Positions 52,776-64,000 of a DNA stretch of 64,000 nucleotides are shown here, piece by piece (position 1 is the stretch's first letter; each line of letters opens with the position of its first letter). The DNA comes from Centropus unirufus (lineage: Eukaryota > Chordata > Aves > Cuculiformes > Centropidae): contig VYZI01000002.1 of assembly GCA_013397695.1 (NCBI GenBank), positions 3,699,943 through 3,763,942 of the forward strand, in the 5' to 3' direction. Position numbers and translations under genes: made by a program. Below the pieces are notes generated by a model. That model was given only the letters and a program-made list of their open reading frames with translations. It had not been told where the DNA came from and searched no databases.

Positions 52776-55700
52776 TAACACATACTGAATATACCATTAT
52801 AATTTTTCTATTATGCTGCATTCAGCTGTGCTAGGAAAGACTTCACTCATGCTCCATAAGCCATGACAAATATTACAAAACTCAATTACAAGACATAACT
52901 CTTGAGAAAATACAAAAAGTAAGCAAAACATTTTCATGAAATAGTAATCATTTTTATGTCTCTTTTCATATTTCTCAGCTGTGCCTGAAAAAGGAAGTGC
53001 TATAAATAGCAACAGTTGAAAACTGAAGATCTCACTACAACAAAATTATTATTTTTTCAAATTCCATCAGAGAGTGAACTTTTCCCTTTTCTGTCATGAT
53101 AGTATGACTGGAAACATACCACTTATCTGATTTTGTCATCCTTATGCATACTGAATAGGAACTTACTTTAAAAGTAGAAATTGAAGTAAAATCACGCTGA
53201 TTCACATTTGATACTTTTCACACCGAGTTCAACCTTAGTTAAACTCCAGTGAAGTCAGACGCACTTCTTCTGAAGGGAAGTGCCACTCATCCACAAAAAT
53301 ACCTACAGGATTTAGGACTAGAATAACTGCAGCATGTGACAGTAAAACCAAATGCCTCTTAGGCTAATGTGTAAGAACTAACAAGAGACTCCTGCCACCT
53401 TGTTACTGTAGCACTGCTGATTTTAAAATAGCAGCTATTGATGTAGATCAAGTCAGGAGCTGCATGCTCTGTGTCATGATCAGCTCGAAGATCCTCTCTC
53501 AGAATGCAGTCATCTTTGCAGACTTGTGGGCTTTTGGACAAATGGAAACAAAGAAAGTCTTTACAGAAGATCAAACATCTCAGAGCTAAAGTAAGAACAT
53601 GGGACTTGGAGATAATGGGACACAGGATCAGATCTGGATCTGATTAAAATTCAATCCTCAGCTATTTCAGAGAGATTTTCCTTTTAGAAATTTGTAAGAC
53701 TCGTGTTTAGTTTCTCCTTTTGCTGTTTCCTCTAAGAAGCTGATATAGAACTCAGCTCCTCTAGTGGACAGTTTTCTTCCAATTTCTATTCTAAATTTAT
53801 TTGTGTCTAGCTAGCACTTAGGTTTGGGTTTTTGTCATGATTTTCTGCAGGAACATTTCTCTTCAGCTTATTCTCCCTTCCGTCATTCTCCTTTTCACCC
53901 ATGTATTTAGGAACAGAAATCACATTCTTAGTTTCTTTGTTAAACTATAAAGTCATTCTGTATCTCTTTATATAAAAAACTACTGTCTTCATCTCCAGAG
54001 TAGCCTTCTTTGCAGCCCTCCTGGCAAACTGCTACATGAGCAGTTTTGTGCTCCAATATTGAGCTCCAAGTCATCATCTCAGAAATGATGGCATAACATA
54101 TCACAACACAATAAGCATTTTTCAGATTATAATAGAGACATGATGCATGACTATACAATGCATTAGGTCTCCAAAAATACATAAAAGACTGTGAAGAGTG
54201 TCAATATAAAGCAATCTTTTAAATTACTTAGATAAAATATACATAGCTATGGAGAAGTTTTCCACGTGACACAGATATAATTCTTATATTCTTAGCTAAC
54301 TTGCATTGTCAGACATCCTTAAATCCTCACTCCGTTCCTGAGTTTCTAAGTCTATTTTTCTCTCCAACTGCCTGCAGTTATACAACCCCTATCACTAGAA
54401 ATGGGTAAACTGTGAAAGATTAAGTGAGATTTCATACAAATTGCTAATCTCAAACTTGGAAGTTCTACCAAACTAACCCAAATTCCCTGCATGAAAATGT
54501 CTTTGGTTATGATTGTGATGCCACGGATATAAAATCAACTCCGCAGATTTCTGAAACTTTCACTGCTATTTCTGCTTTCTCTAATAAAAGCTGATGTTTT
54601 CCTTTACAAGGAATTGCAAGGAACTCATGGGGGATATTCCCTGGAAGAGGGAATATTACTGCATGACTGCCTGGGCACACTGACCTCCCTCCTGACTACA
54701 GTACTCTTAGCACACTTGTGATGCACAAACACCTTTTACGAACTTGATAAAGAAAGGATTACTTCAAAGTCAGGTATATTATTTAAAAAGTTCACCTCCT
54801 CCTAACCTTTCATTTAGTTAAACACAGGCATCATACCTAACCTCCCCCACTATGTTTTCCTTTCCTGTCTCTGCAGCATTGCCTCCTCCATTTATCAAAA
54901 CTAGATAGAAAGGATGTTACGCTTGAAAAGAATATTATATAAGGAAGAAATATTAATAAATCTCCTCATACAAAGTTAATGCATGGAAATTCTTCATGTC
55001 AAGTTTCTCAGGGTCTCACTGTATCTTTGTCAAGCTTATTTCCATTGGGTAGGTTATCTGGAAGCCCATGCCATCACTGCTGTAATCCCCAGTTGGAGGA
55101 TTTTCCCCCACATATTCCACCATCTAGGGTGAATCGCTTAACACATGGCAGAAGAGCCATTCTCTTGTTCAGGGAATAGATATATAATTGTTTAATAAAA
55201 TTTGAAACAGCATGAGAAACAGACAGAAACACCCTCATTGCAGAATACATGACAGCCTCCCTGGCAGGTGGGTTCACATCCCTGAAGACAATAAGTGATT
55301 TTTTAAGAGTATTTTTCTTTCACATCATACATTGACTATCTTGAGAGTCCCTATAATTTGTAGTAAATGCAGGAAAGATTTCTGCTGTTCGTCTTTTGAT
55401 AAAAATGATCAAGTCCTAAATCGCATATATACCTGAAAGTGCCTGTTTTTACCATCACTATTTCAGTCCCTAGTAATATGCTCGAGAAACATCTGCAAGC
55501 TGAAAAGCTGAGTTCAGAAAAATAAAAAACCTCCACAGTTTATAGTAACAGCTGATCCTAGCTGTAAAGGAGCAGATGGAACTCATCCATATGCTATCAG
55601 AAAGTGGGAGACCACACAACATCTAAGCTATCAAGAAAGTATGAGATGTTCTAACAAGACAGAAAAGATCGGGTTTTTTTAAAGGCAATTTTGTGCTCTA

Positions 55701-57039
55701 GAAAGTTATAGGAGTATTTTTATAAGCTTTATTTACCATTTTCAATGGGATAACTCTACCAAGTAACAATAGCCCAATGAATATAAAATGAATTTGTCCC
55801 AGACAAAGATCTATATCTACAGAATCCTTACAAACCAAGAGGGATTTACTCTGAAGAATGCTGAAATGCTCTAAATAATGACAGAAGGAATTAAACAAGA
55901 TACTAAATTTTAGCATTACCAGGACAATAGTATCTTTTTAACCAACATGAACAAATGATGCTCAGCCTTCTACTAAAAGCTGAAAACACTGAAAATCTGC
56001 AACCTAATAATAAAGAGTATGTACTGGGGAAAAAGCCTCTTACTGAACAGAAAGGTGGGAAAGTTATTCCTAAACTTTAGCCCTGCCTTGTTAAACTACC
56101 AGACTGCTGCCACAGCATCCTACATAATTGAAGTATGAAATTTTTCTGCTAAAAGAATGTCATAAGATATCACTGAGAAGAAAGTAGTAAGAAATATCCA
56201 TTCAGTTTGGAAAAATCTGAGGTGATAGGGTAAAAGTCTATAATATCGCAAGAAACTTGAAAAGGAAGGAAGGGGATCAGTTGTTCTGTTTCTTCCAATG
56301 CAAGACATGGAGGGCATCGCACAAAGCAAAATCAAGGATGGTAGACACGTCGTTTTCCTTGTCAAAAGGATAATAAAATTTTGTAAATTTCAAATGGAGA
56401 ATGAACAAATCCATAGAAGACTACAAAAATCTTGGAAACTACGTCTTAGGAAAAAACTAAGCTGAAAAAAAAATGATGTGTACTGGTTTTGGAAAAGTGT
56501 CTCTTACCTGATTGCCCTGTTTAATTTTTCTGAGGACCCCCTCTAACAGCCACTGCATTGGAGATGTGTTAAAAAATGTTCCTTTGCACTTGGTTCCTCT
56601 TGCTAAAACTCTAACATTAGTAGGGAATTAAAGATATCATTAATTTCCAGCAATGACTTTCCCATTAGAAGTATGTTTTTGTGTACTGTGGCATTCCACT
56701 GGCATTGCACACCTTCCCAAGGAAAAAAAAAACAACTTAGTTTATTTGTATATGTATGATATGTATATATATTTGCTGTATCTATAACATAAAGCTGTAT
56801 GCACCACATAGAAGGTATCTTAGTATAACAGTCATGGTGTTTTGTTGAGGAAAGTGAAGCCAATTTTAAGTCAATTGATAATTGCTAGTGAGCAATACTT
56901 GTCCAGTCTAGGCAAATCCAGAAAAGCAGTTTTTGACTATAGAGTTCCAAAATAAAGGAACAGAAGTACAAAATACGCAATTTTAATATTTGTACAGTAA
57001 TTGAGGACTCAAAATCCTTGGTAGCCTGCTTGACCACCT

Positions 57040-57255
57040 ATAAGCAAAAAGTTTTTCCTTGTAGTCACTCTATATCTTTCTTGCTTCAACATATGCCTTT
57101 TTTTTATCTCAAGCATTCCCATGACACTACACCAGCAGTAGTCTGGTTTTGCTACACCCTCCTTGGGTTCTGGGGCTGCTCATAGATGCCCCGAAAGCTG
57201 TCTCTTCTCCAGGATGAACAAGCTCAATTCAGCCAGCCCCAATGGACCTGCCCCA
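57040..57255 (-). mobile_element. Old, degenerate CR1 LINE fragment
   Basis: Similarity to the CR1 3' region is patchy but clear in places. AAAAGTTTTTCCTTGTAGTC and CTTGCTTCAACATATGCC match an older subfamily, and GTCTCTTCTCCAGGATGAAC then AAGCTCAATTCAGCC match the conserved stretch at the end of ORF2. Both ends are eroded. The orientation is the same as the other intronic CR1 pieces. Confidence 0.75.
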
Positions 57256-59151
57256 GCTTACTGATGTCTTACCTGTCACTACTGGGTGAAGGCAAAATCT
57301 GACAAAGTAGTTGCACTCAAATAGCGAACTTGTGCATTGTGATACAAAAACTGATGGATGCAAAGTGGATGTCACACTTGTAGGTAATGCTTTCTTCGCT
57401 CAAAAAACCCCAGACTTCTGAAAAAGAACTGCTTTCAGCTTAGAGGTAGCAAAGTAGTTCTGACCCCCTAAGCCCCACTAAAAAGAACAGAGAAGAAAAA
57501 CTGACCCCGTTACAGTCAACTAAAATATTGCTATTGATTTATAGAGGAACCAGAACATCACTCTTTGTAACACTTTCTCAACAGCTGAAATGTTAATTAC
57601 CAAAATTTTCATAAAAAGCAAATCAATGTTCAATGGTACTGAGATATTCCCACTACTGTCAGGTATTACAAACGTTTGAACATACACAGGAAAGGTGAAG
57701 AGGCCAAATACACGGCTACTGGTACAATATTAATGTCCTTTGGCTTTAAAATCACTGAGCACAATGAAAAACACAAAATAGGATTTAATTTTAAGAATTA
57801 CTGTAGAAAGCAAGTAAGTATATCAAACAAAAGATGTTGTTTTGCACATATCTGCGGACACTGCTCCAAAGTGTGCCAAGTATAATAGAAAATCCTGAAT
57901 ACCATAGGTAAAAGGAAAGAAACTAAGCAAAGAAAACTAGAATCCATTCTGAAGAATGAGGAGGTGAAGGAGAAATGTAGAAAATTAATCTCAATATGTG
58001 GAAAATACATGTAAGAACATATTGATCTGCAGGTTCCAAAGATTGGTGGAAAGTGTGTGTAATGGGGAAAAATATATGATGTGTTTCAACAGAAGTTTTT
58101 TTAGAAGGAATCAAAGGAAGGTGTTGCAAGCAAGCGCACTTAAATTGTTTGAAGTACTTAAAACCCTAGAATGGAAGTTTCCAAAAAGTTTCAAGTCAAT
58201 ATGTGACTTCCTGTAGGTATTCAAAATTAAAGAATAGTTCTATTCCACAGAATTCTTCTTTTTTAAAAAATATCTCAGCCCAAGAAACATACGCACCATA
58301 CTGGGGATTCATCTGAACTTGAGATTTATCCTTACAGAAGGATAAAGGGATTGCAAGATCGTTTGCTCTATTTGCCTTGCAAGAAGAGCTGAAGGTGAGG
58401 AAGACAGAGTTTTCATAGGCCAACTACAGCCCAAGACTGGGTGTGCTAATTACCCTAGCCCAGCATGTTTCACTCCTTCCTTTTTCCAGTCAGCTAACAG
58501 ATGCACAGGAATAAGCCCAGAGGTTAGTGACAAACTGTTCCCAGAAGCAAGGTGGAAAGGATTATCCTCACATTTTCCTCTCAAGCAGCATATTTTTCTC
58601 CTAGCTTTTCAAAAATGAGGATCCACAGCATTACAGCCATGTTTCATTACTCACAAGAAACATTAGCAACTCTTTCCCCAAATAAACCACAAAGAATTAA
58701 TTAGATCACTTCAGTCATGAAGATGTATAAACAGCTGATTCATGTTTGATGTCAAACTGTTTATAAAGAAAGAAAGGCAATAAATGGAGTACAAAAAAAA
58801 GCCTGTGAACTCCAGGGAAGAAAAGTCTTGCTTTCAGTTTTGCAGCAGAACTCTGTGAAAAAATTTCTAAAAAGCAGTTTTTCCTGCTTTTGTGGAGAGC
58901 AGTTTGTAAAAGAATCTTTGAAAATTTAAGCACTGTTTTGACATCTTCTTCTGTACCTGTGTTGAATTTTGATTAAATTCCTCTTTATCTATCTGCAAAT
59001 AATTTTTGTTAAAATTTCATTAATTAATAACTGCAGGATCTGATTCTGATCAAGTATCCAAAAGCAACAGAAACACTGTAAACTACACTCAGGAACCTAT
59101 TTGAATATTATGAACGTCTATAAAAATAGAGTCTCCAAAGTCATTATGCTA

Positions 59152-59430
59152 TTAGAATCACAAGATAGATCAGGCTGGAAGGGACTTTGGGATTTCAGCC
59201 TTCAGTCAAAGCAGGCCCAATTGTTCATGAACTTGTCCAGCTGAGTTTTTAATAGCTCTAAGGATACAGATTTAAAGGCTGTAAGCACTTCCAGTGCTGT
59301 AACAACTCCCAGCATAATTTTTTTTCTCTTCTATCCAGTCAGAATTGGCCTTGCTGAGACTTGTCTGTTGCTCTTGTCCTTTCACTCTACACTTCTGAGA
59401 AATGTCTGGCTTTATTACTTTCTATGTACC
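59152..59430 (-). mobile_element. Degenerate CR1 LINE 3'-end fragment
   Basis: It starts at the left with AGAATCACAAGATAGATCAG and GCTGGAAGGGACTTTGGG, a decayed CR1 3' terminus. TCAAAGCAGGCCCAATTG and CTTGTCCAGCTGAGTTTTTA follow. Further right CTCTTGTCCTTTCACTCTAC and ACTTCTGAGAAATGTCTGGC match the older CR1 subfamily also seen at 57040. No coding capacity remains. Confidence 0.8.
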
Positions 59431-60150
59431 TTAAATATTGTCATTGTCAAAGCAAATAAAATACAAAAATTACAACCTGGGAATGTTGGATTTTCTAAAA
59501 AGTTTTATGCACCTTTACATCATCAAAATTGGGTTAAAGGAAATAGATCTGTTAAACTCATTGTAAACCAGAAAAAGTTACCCGAAGGCATCAGATTTGA
59601 ACTGCATAAAGTCAGTAAAGAACTGCCAGACAAGAAGCACCTCTGCCATTGGGACACATAACTTTCCCATCATCTTCCTAAAGACAGTACATGTAAACTA
59701 CCTTGAACAGCACCCCTCTATCTATGGAAAGGAAGAAAAGAAAGGAACCACACACAATTGTTCCCATCCTCAAACCAGTGCCCAATTTGCATTCTTCTAG
59801 CACTGAACTGCTAACACAAGCATTAGTGCATAAAACAGTCAGCTGACAGTCTGAGTGTTTTTTTTAGATTTACAAAATCATAGAAACCCTACAATAAGAG
59901 CCAACATTTTAATTTGCTTCTGACTGCAACTTAGGCACTAGTTCTCAGTTATGCTGAGGCTAAGTGGGAAAGCATGTCTACAGGTTTTTTTTCTCAAGAA
60001 TACTGCTATCACCTTTTACTGTCTTAAATCCCTTTTGGTCATCAGATAAGAGCAAAGTGAAGTTCTCTGCAAGCAATTTGTTAACATAGTGTCAGCACAA
60101 AAATACTTGTGTGTTGATGAAGAAATAGACATGAAAAATTATAGACATAC

Positions 60151-60226
60151 CTGGTCCAATGCAGAATGATGCAATGATTGCAAGAATGCAAAATATACTG
60201 AGGTAGGGAAGCCAGTACACGGTTTT
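60151..60226 (-). CDS. SLC2A9: SLC2A9 exon: entry into helix 10
   Basis: This 76-bp exon encodes 25 residues plus one base of the next codon. The peptide starts KTVYWLPYLSIFCILAII and ends CIGP. The acceptor is TTTTTTCTACCTAG and the donor is CAG/gtatgt. The 76-bp length and the phase-1 end are typical of this position in SLC2 genes. The proline at residue 7 (WLPYL) aligns with human GLUT9 P412, a residue I recall as mutated in renal hypouricaemia. The hydrophobic run forms the first half of helix 10, with the conserved GPG split over the next junction. The first four residues (KTVY) differ from the human form; the rest is close to it. Confidence 0.94.
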
Positions 60227-62022
60227 CTAGGTAGAAAAAAACATTCATGATAAGTATCTTGTATATACTAATATTAAAAAACCACAGATAATAGACAATG
60301 TTTTCTCTCTTTCAGAATTTAGATTATCATTACTTTAGAAAACTACAGTATTTCTGTAGAACTTTATTAGATGACTCACGTTAAAGGTCCCGGTCTCTGT
60401 GGAATCCCTGTAAAGAAACACTAGGCGAGCTCTTGGAACACAGAAGTAAAAACTCTGAACATTTGCAACTTCTTAAGGGATTTGTAAATGGAATCATCCA
60501 TTTTCTTCAAAAGACAATTCTTTTCCTACTTCTGAGTCAATTTTTCTTTAGCCAGACCTCTACATGATAGGAACTTGAAATATGATGAGCATTTCCTGCT
60601 GAGTTTTCAGGACATTTTCTTAATCACGTATGTGAATGTTTGATAATATACTAACATGGGAAATATGCACAAATTTCCATTTCTTCATGCATCCGCAGTT
60701 TTTTTCTATAAAAATGTGAATGTTGTTTTTAGTAGAATTTTATTTTTCTTGCAAAGGTAGTTAAGATACAAATAAGATTCTGTGGTATCACAAAATATCA
60801 CCTTGGGTGTTGGGTGTCACTGTAAACATATACTTGCTAAAATAAGTAATTCCTTATTTCATTGTTAAATGAAGATCCTCATTTTCTGATGCTTTTTCTC
60901 TTGCAGTCTGGGTTGTTCCTTCAGTTATGGGAACAAGATGGTCTCCTAGGCATTAACATTTACCAAGATTTACTCTGGTCCTTTGTTCAAAGCAATACCT
61001 AATTTCCAATATGTAACAGCTTGGGACTCTTCTGAAAGACGCTCAACTTCAGAGACTTACAGCAACTTCTATCAAACTAGGTTTTAAAAGATTTGCAACA
61101 GAATTTTTCACTCAACATACAAAACTTGTAATAACTTCTCCATCTGGAGAGTTGTTGTTGCAGCTGTCATGATAGGGATGTGAAAGCTTTATTATCCTGT
61201 TCATACAGGTATGTTAAATGAAACTGGTGTGGCATACACCTTAGTCACACTGACTCTCTTCAACCAAGAAACAAGATTTGAAGGTAATGGCAAAACAGAG
61301 GAATCAATGCCAGAAGGAAAATTTTTTGACAAAAACCCACCCAAACCCATGCCGTTGGAGCCTGCCAGTTTTACTTCTCAAAGGCCCTCAAAAACAGAAA
61401 GAAACTGCATTGTTATGTAAATGGAAGCTAAACATGATAAAAATTACTCAGGGTCAATATTTAGATTGTATTTTATAATCGTCCTCTGACCATTTGAACT
61501 AGCTGGGGAAGTGATTGCTAATAACATCTGAAAAATTAAGTGCAAATGTTCTGCAAGGGCTAAGTTTATATTTTCAATTAAAATATCAGAAATGTAACTT
61601 GAAAGAAACAAGTCTTTCATTACTGGGAAATCTTTCATTACTGGGGAAAAAAAACCATCCAAACCTAAGAAGAAAGATGACATATGAAATAAAAATAAAT
61701 CTCAGGAAGACTGCATTACAAACAAAGATAAAAACCTGGAATAGGAGTAAACTATTTACCAAACTATGGGTAAAATTGTCTTCATAATATGCATAAGTCT
61801 TTGAGTTAAGGAGACTGAATGCGACAAAACCTCATAGCTTTTTTTAATAATGCAAAAGCTGCTACGGACAACTATTGCACTTTGAAACCAACAGATTCAT
61901 AAAGAGGTAAAAATGATAAAAAGGACTGCTTCATGAATGAATGCCAAGGCAAACTGGTATCAAGCACCTGGTGTTCAAAATAGGCAAAAGAGAATAAACA
62001 GATGTAGTGACTGTAGTGTTAC
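60227..62022 (-). other. SLC2A9: SLC2A9 intron (1,796 bp)
   Basis: Bounded by CAG/gtaaca and CTACCTAG. AT-rich with one short tandem duplication. Nothing else was recognised. Confidence 0.9.
61613..61649. repeat. Two-copy tandem duplication, period 18
   Basis: TCTTTCATTACTGGG is repeated with an 18-base period in the 1.8-kb SLC2A9 intron. Non-coding. Confidence 0.85.
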
Positions 62023-62124
62023 CTGTAAAGTCAGAGAGACGGTGAGTACTGCAAAGAAGACGATCATCAAACCAAAACCTCCAATGAGAAGAGGCCTGCG
62101 TCCAAGCCGCTCAATAACTAAGCC
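62023..62124 (-). CDS. SLC2A9: SLC2A9 exon: loop 8-9 GRR motif and helix 9
   Basis: This 102-bp exon encodes 34 residues beginning [16 protein letters not shown]. It is in phase 0 at both ends. The acceptor is a pyrimidine tract ending CCCCAG and the donor is CAG/gtaac. The GRR motif (residues 8-10) is the conserved cytoplasmic loop between helices 8 and 9 of sugar transporters. Its first arginine aligns with human GLUT9 R380, which I recall as the site of the renal hypouricaemia change R380W. The hydrophobic stretch after it (residues 11-33) is helix 9. This is the most upstream exon in the window. The preceding exon, which should end helix 8, lies past the right edge. Confidence 0.95.
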
Positions 62125-64000
62125 CTGGGGAAAAAAAAGGCATTTGACCTTCCTGAAAAAGCACTGAAGAACTCAGACAGTGTAATATATTCTCCTAGTA
62201 ACTGTGAGCTATAAAATAAAATAATGAGAGTGGATTTTATACTGTTTAGCAACTTCACAATTATGTTTACACAATTTAATATCTTTGAAAAAACAAGTCA
62301 GCATAGCATCAGCATCCTTATTTGAGATCACTAAAAAATATAGGAAACCATGAAAACAGTAATTGCTGTTAGTTTTATGCCTGGGTTTCCTACTACAGAA
62401 CAAATATGATCATATAAATAGAAAAAAGTATAACTGGTAAATTCAAGCTTAATATAATTGCTTAATATCAAGCTTAATATCATTGGTGTAGTACACTTCA
62501 AATTTACTAAGACATTTAAATTATTGTATAACAATTTAATACAAGTGTTGTACCATTAACTATATAAAAAAATTAATATGATTATCCCCATGTGAAGTTT
62601 GATATTTTTCAGGGCATAAATAATTGTATATTGATTGAATAGCTCACCAATTTTCACCAAATTTTTATATTAATGTGCTTAGAATATGCAATTTTTAAAT
62701 AGCAAAATATTGAAACATTATAGTCACTTGTATTTGCATTTACTTAATTTCAACATGTCTTTGAATTTAAGCTTAGATTTAAAATTTATGGTTAAAAGAT
62801 TTTTAGCATAGATTATTTTTTCATTCAATTAAACTTTTTTTTCTTTTTCTCCAAGCACTGAAGAAACATTTAGTTGTGATTTCAGATATTTAATGTAATT
62901 AGAAAATCCAGATAAAAGAAATCTACTCAGCAGAAAACTGCTCAGATGAGTGAGTGCTACACTGATACATGTGAATTCACACATTTTTAAATTAATATTT
63001 AACATGTGAAGAATAATCAGCTTTCTTAAAAGCAATCATAAAATCTGAATACTTATCTAGTAGAGAAGAACACAGTAAAAAATTTCTTAAAAAGCTGTGG
63101 CGTGAAACTGTCTTTGCTAGTCTATCTCATTAAAATAGGCTAATACATATTTAAGGTCATAAGAGTTGAATTAGGGATTATAGTGGCTTTCTTATGAGAA
63201 GAATAAAACAATTTTCCAAAGCTAGGAATGTACCACTTTAAATAAGTTAAAGTCAGAATCACACAACTGTTTGCTGTTTGTTGTTTACTGGAGGCTGACA
63301 GCCCTCTTCCCTACAGGCTTTGAGCAGAAAATAAAATGAGGAACTATTATAAAATTAAATCTGGAGTAATTGTGGGAGACGATGCATACAGATCTAAAAG
63401 AAATGCATTAAAAGGAAGTACAAAGTCACTCAGGGAAGAAAAGCCTTATATGGCCAGTGCTTCTCCCACAGCATCAGGTTCACCAGCAGATTTTAGGACA
63501 GGCTTCAAAGCATCCTGACCCTGGGCTCTGCAGAGCTTGATGTCCACACCAGAGACGTGCACTGTGACACTGCAGATCACAGAGAGCAACTCTGGGCTGA
63601 GCTGTAGTGTTCTTTTTGACTATAAATGAGGAAATATACTCATTCTGACAGCTTCTATAATCGAACACATTTCAGAATCACCTTTAAAGTAGACCTACAC
63701 TGATGTTATTAACACTTTACATGGTGCTCATAAGGTCCAAATGCTCCTGCACTGTAACTGTTGCACCATCAAAAGCCTACAAGAGGCCAACTATTTTCTG
63801 CTGTGATTAATATATCCATCTTCCAAGCACATGTGACCCCACATACACTTCACCAAGAGCCATTTTTTACGGCTATGTGGAATGGAAAGTTCTTGAATGG
63901 GTTCATAAAAGAGGGACTTCTGCAATACATGTTTCACATATATTTTGATATGAATTACATGTTCAGCAATAGATGCTGCATATGTAATTTGCCACACCAG
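62125..64000 (-). other. SLC2A9: Start of a further SLC2A9 intron, AT-rich
   Basis: I looked on the minus strand for the exon expected next upstream, which encodes the end of helix 7 and helix 8 just before GLVIE, and did not find it. The intron therefore runs past the window edge. The sequence is very AT-rich from about 62190 to 63240, then more balanced. No repeat family was recognised. Confidence 0.75.

Larger units (their letters stand above)
43725..60150 (-). other. SLC2A9: SLC2A9 intron (16,426 bp) with CR1 fragments
   Basis: Bounded by CAG/gtatgt and CTCTGTTTCAG. It contains four recognisable CR1 pieces (47803, 51597, 57040 and 59152), all on the gene's strand. No other exon was recognised. 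Confidence 0.85.
28585..62124 (-). other. SLC2A9: SLC2A9 (GLUT9) gene, 3' part: four last coding exons with introns
   Basis: This is the 3' portion of a class II facilitative transporter gene of the SLC2 family. In mammals GLUT9 carries urate, and some hexose, across the plasma membrane of kidney and liver cells. The four exons join in one frame (phase 0, then 1, then 0 at the three junctions) into 187 residues that cover helices 9-12 and the cytoplasmic tail. Identity rests on near-complete agreement with the GLUT9 C-terminal third as I know it, notably [27 protein letters not shown] and PETKN followed by EISQAF and KRNK. Exon sizes of 102, 76 and 128 bp are typical of SLC2 genes. The N-terminal exons are not in the window. 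No frameshift or stop is seen, so the gene looks functional. Confidence 0.95.

Noticed and set aside
28585..62124. Assignment to another SLC2 member such as GLUT5, GLUT7 or GLUT11
   Set aside because: [27 protein letters not shown] and PETKN followed by KRNK point to GLUT9; the others differ at these sites.
63336..63620. Possible further SLC2A9 exon in the more GC-balanced segment
   Set aside because: No frame on the minus strand resembles the helix 7-8 segment expected before GLVIE.
1..64000. A novel multi-gene or defence-like system
   Set aside because: The window is one eukaryotic gene fragment with introns and old repeats; nothing supports a clustered system.

Overview
This is vertebrate nuclear DNA, most likely from a bird. 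It is AT-rich and nearly all non-coding, with one gene split by multi-kilobase GT-AG introns. It carries CR1 LINE fragments ending in the CR1-type tail (tandem copies close to AGAATCAC/AGAATCATAG on the + strand). Two diverged LTRs resemble a family common in avian genomes. There is no operon structure, no CRISPR array and no bacterial-type gene density. Species cannot be fixed from the sequence; a neognath bird is the best guess.

The only gene I can support is the 3' part of SLC2A9 (GLUT9, the urate/hexose facilitator), on the minus strand. Four consecutive coding exons are present: 62023-62124, 60151-60226, 43597-43724 and 28585-28842. Their lengths are 102, 76, 128 and 258 bp. All splice sites are GT-AG, the phases match and the reading frame is unbroken. 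Together they encode 187 residues: the loop 8-9 GRR motif, transmembrane helices 9-12, the PETK motif and the cytoplasmic C-terminus with its TAA stop. The 5' exons (helices 1-8) lie beyond the right edge. The C-terminal tail is about 18 residues longer than the human tail as I recall it.

Layout from left to right: 1-27.7 kb is intergenic sequence downstream of SLC2A9. It holds two same-orientation LTR copies (2538-3067 and 4810-5295), a CCATCT hexamer array (23306-23375), minor simple repeats and a 30-base assembly gap (27034-27063). The 3' UTR lies just left of 28585, with candidate poly(A) signals at 28389 and 27698. The last intron (28843-43596) holds a striking two-part pentanucleotide array (31856-31990) and one CR1 fragment. 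The 16.4-kb intron (43725-60150) holds four more CR1 fragments, one of which keeps the endonuclease region but has lost the whole reverse transcriptase. A 1.8-kb intron and the start of a further intron complete the window.

I found no sign of a new biological system. The items most worth checking are the extended GLUT9 tail, the reverse-transcriptase-deleted CR1, the switched pentamer array, and the same-strand orientation of all five recognised intronic CR1 pieces.
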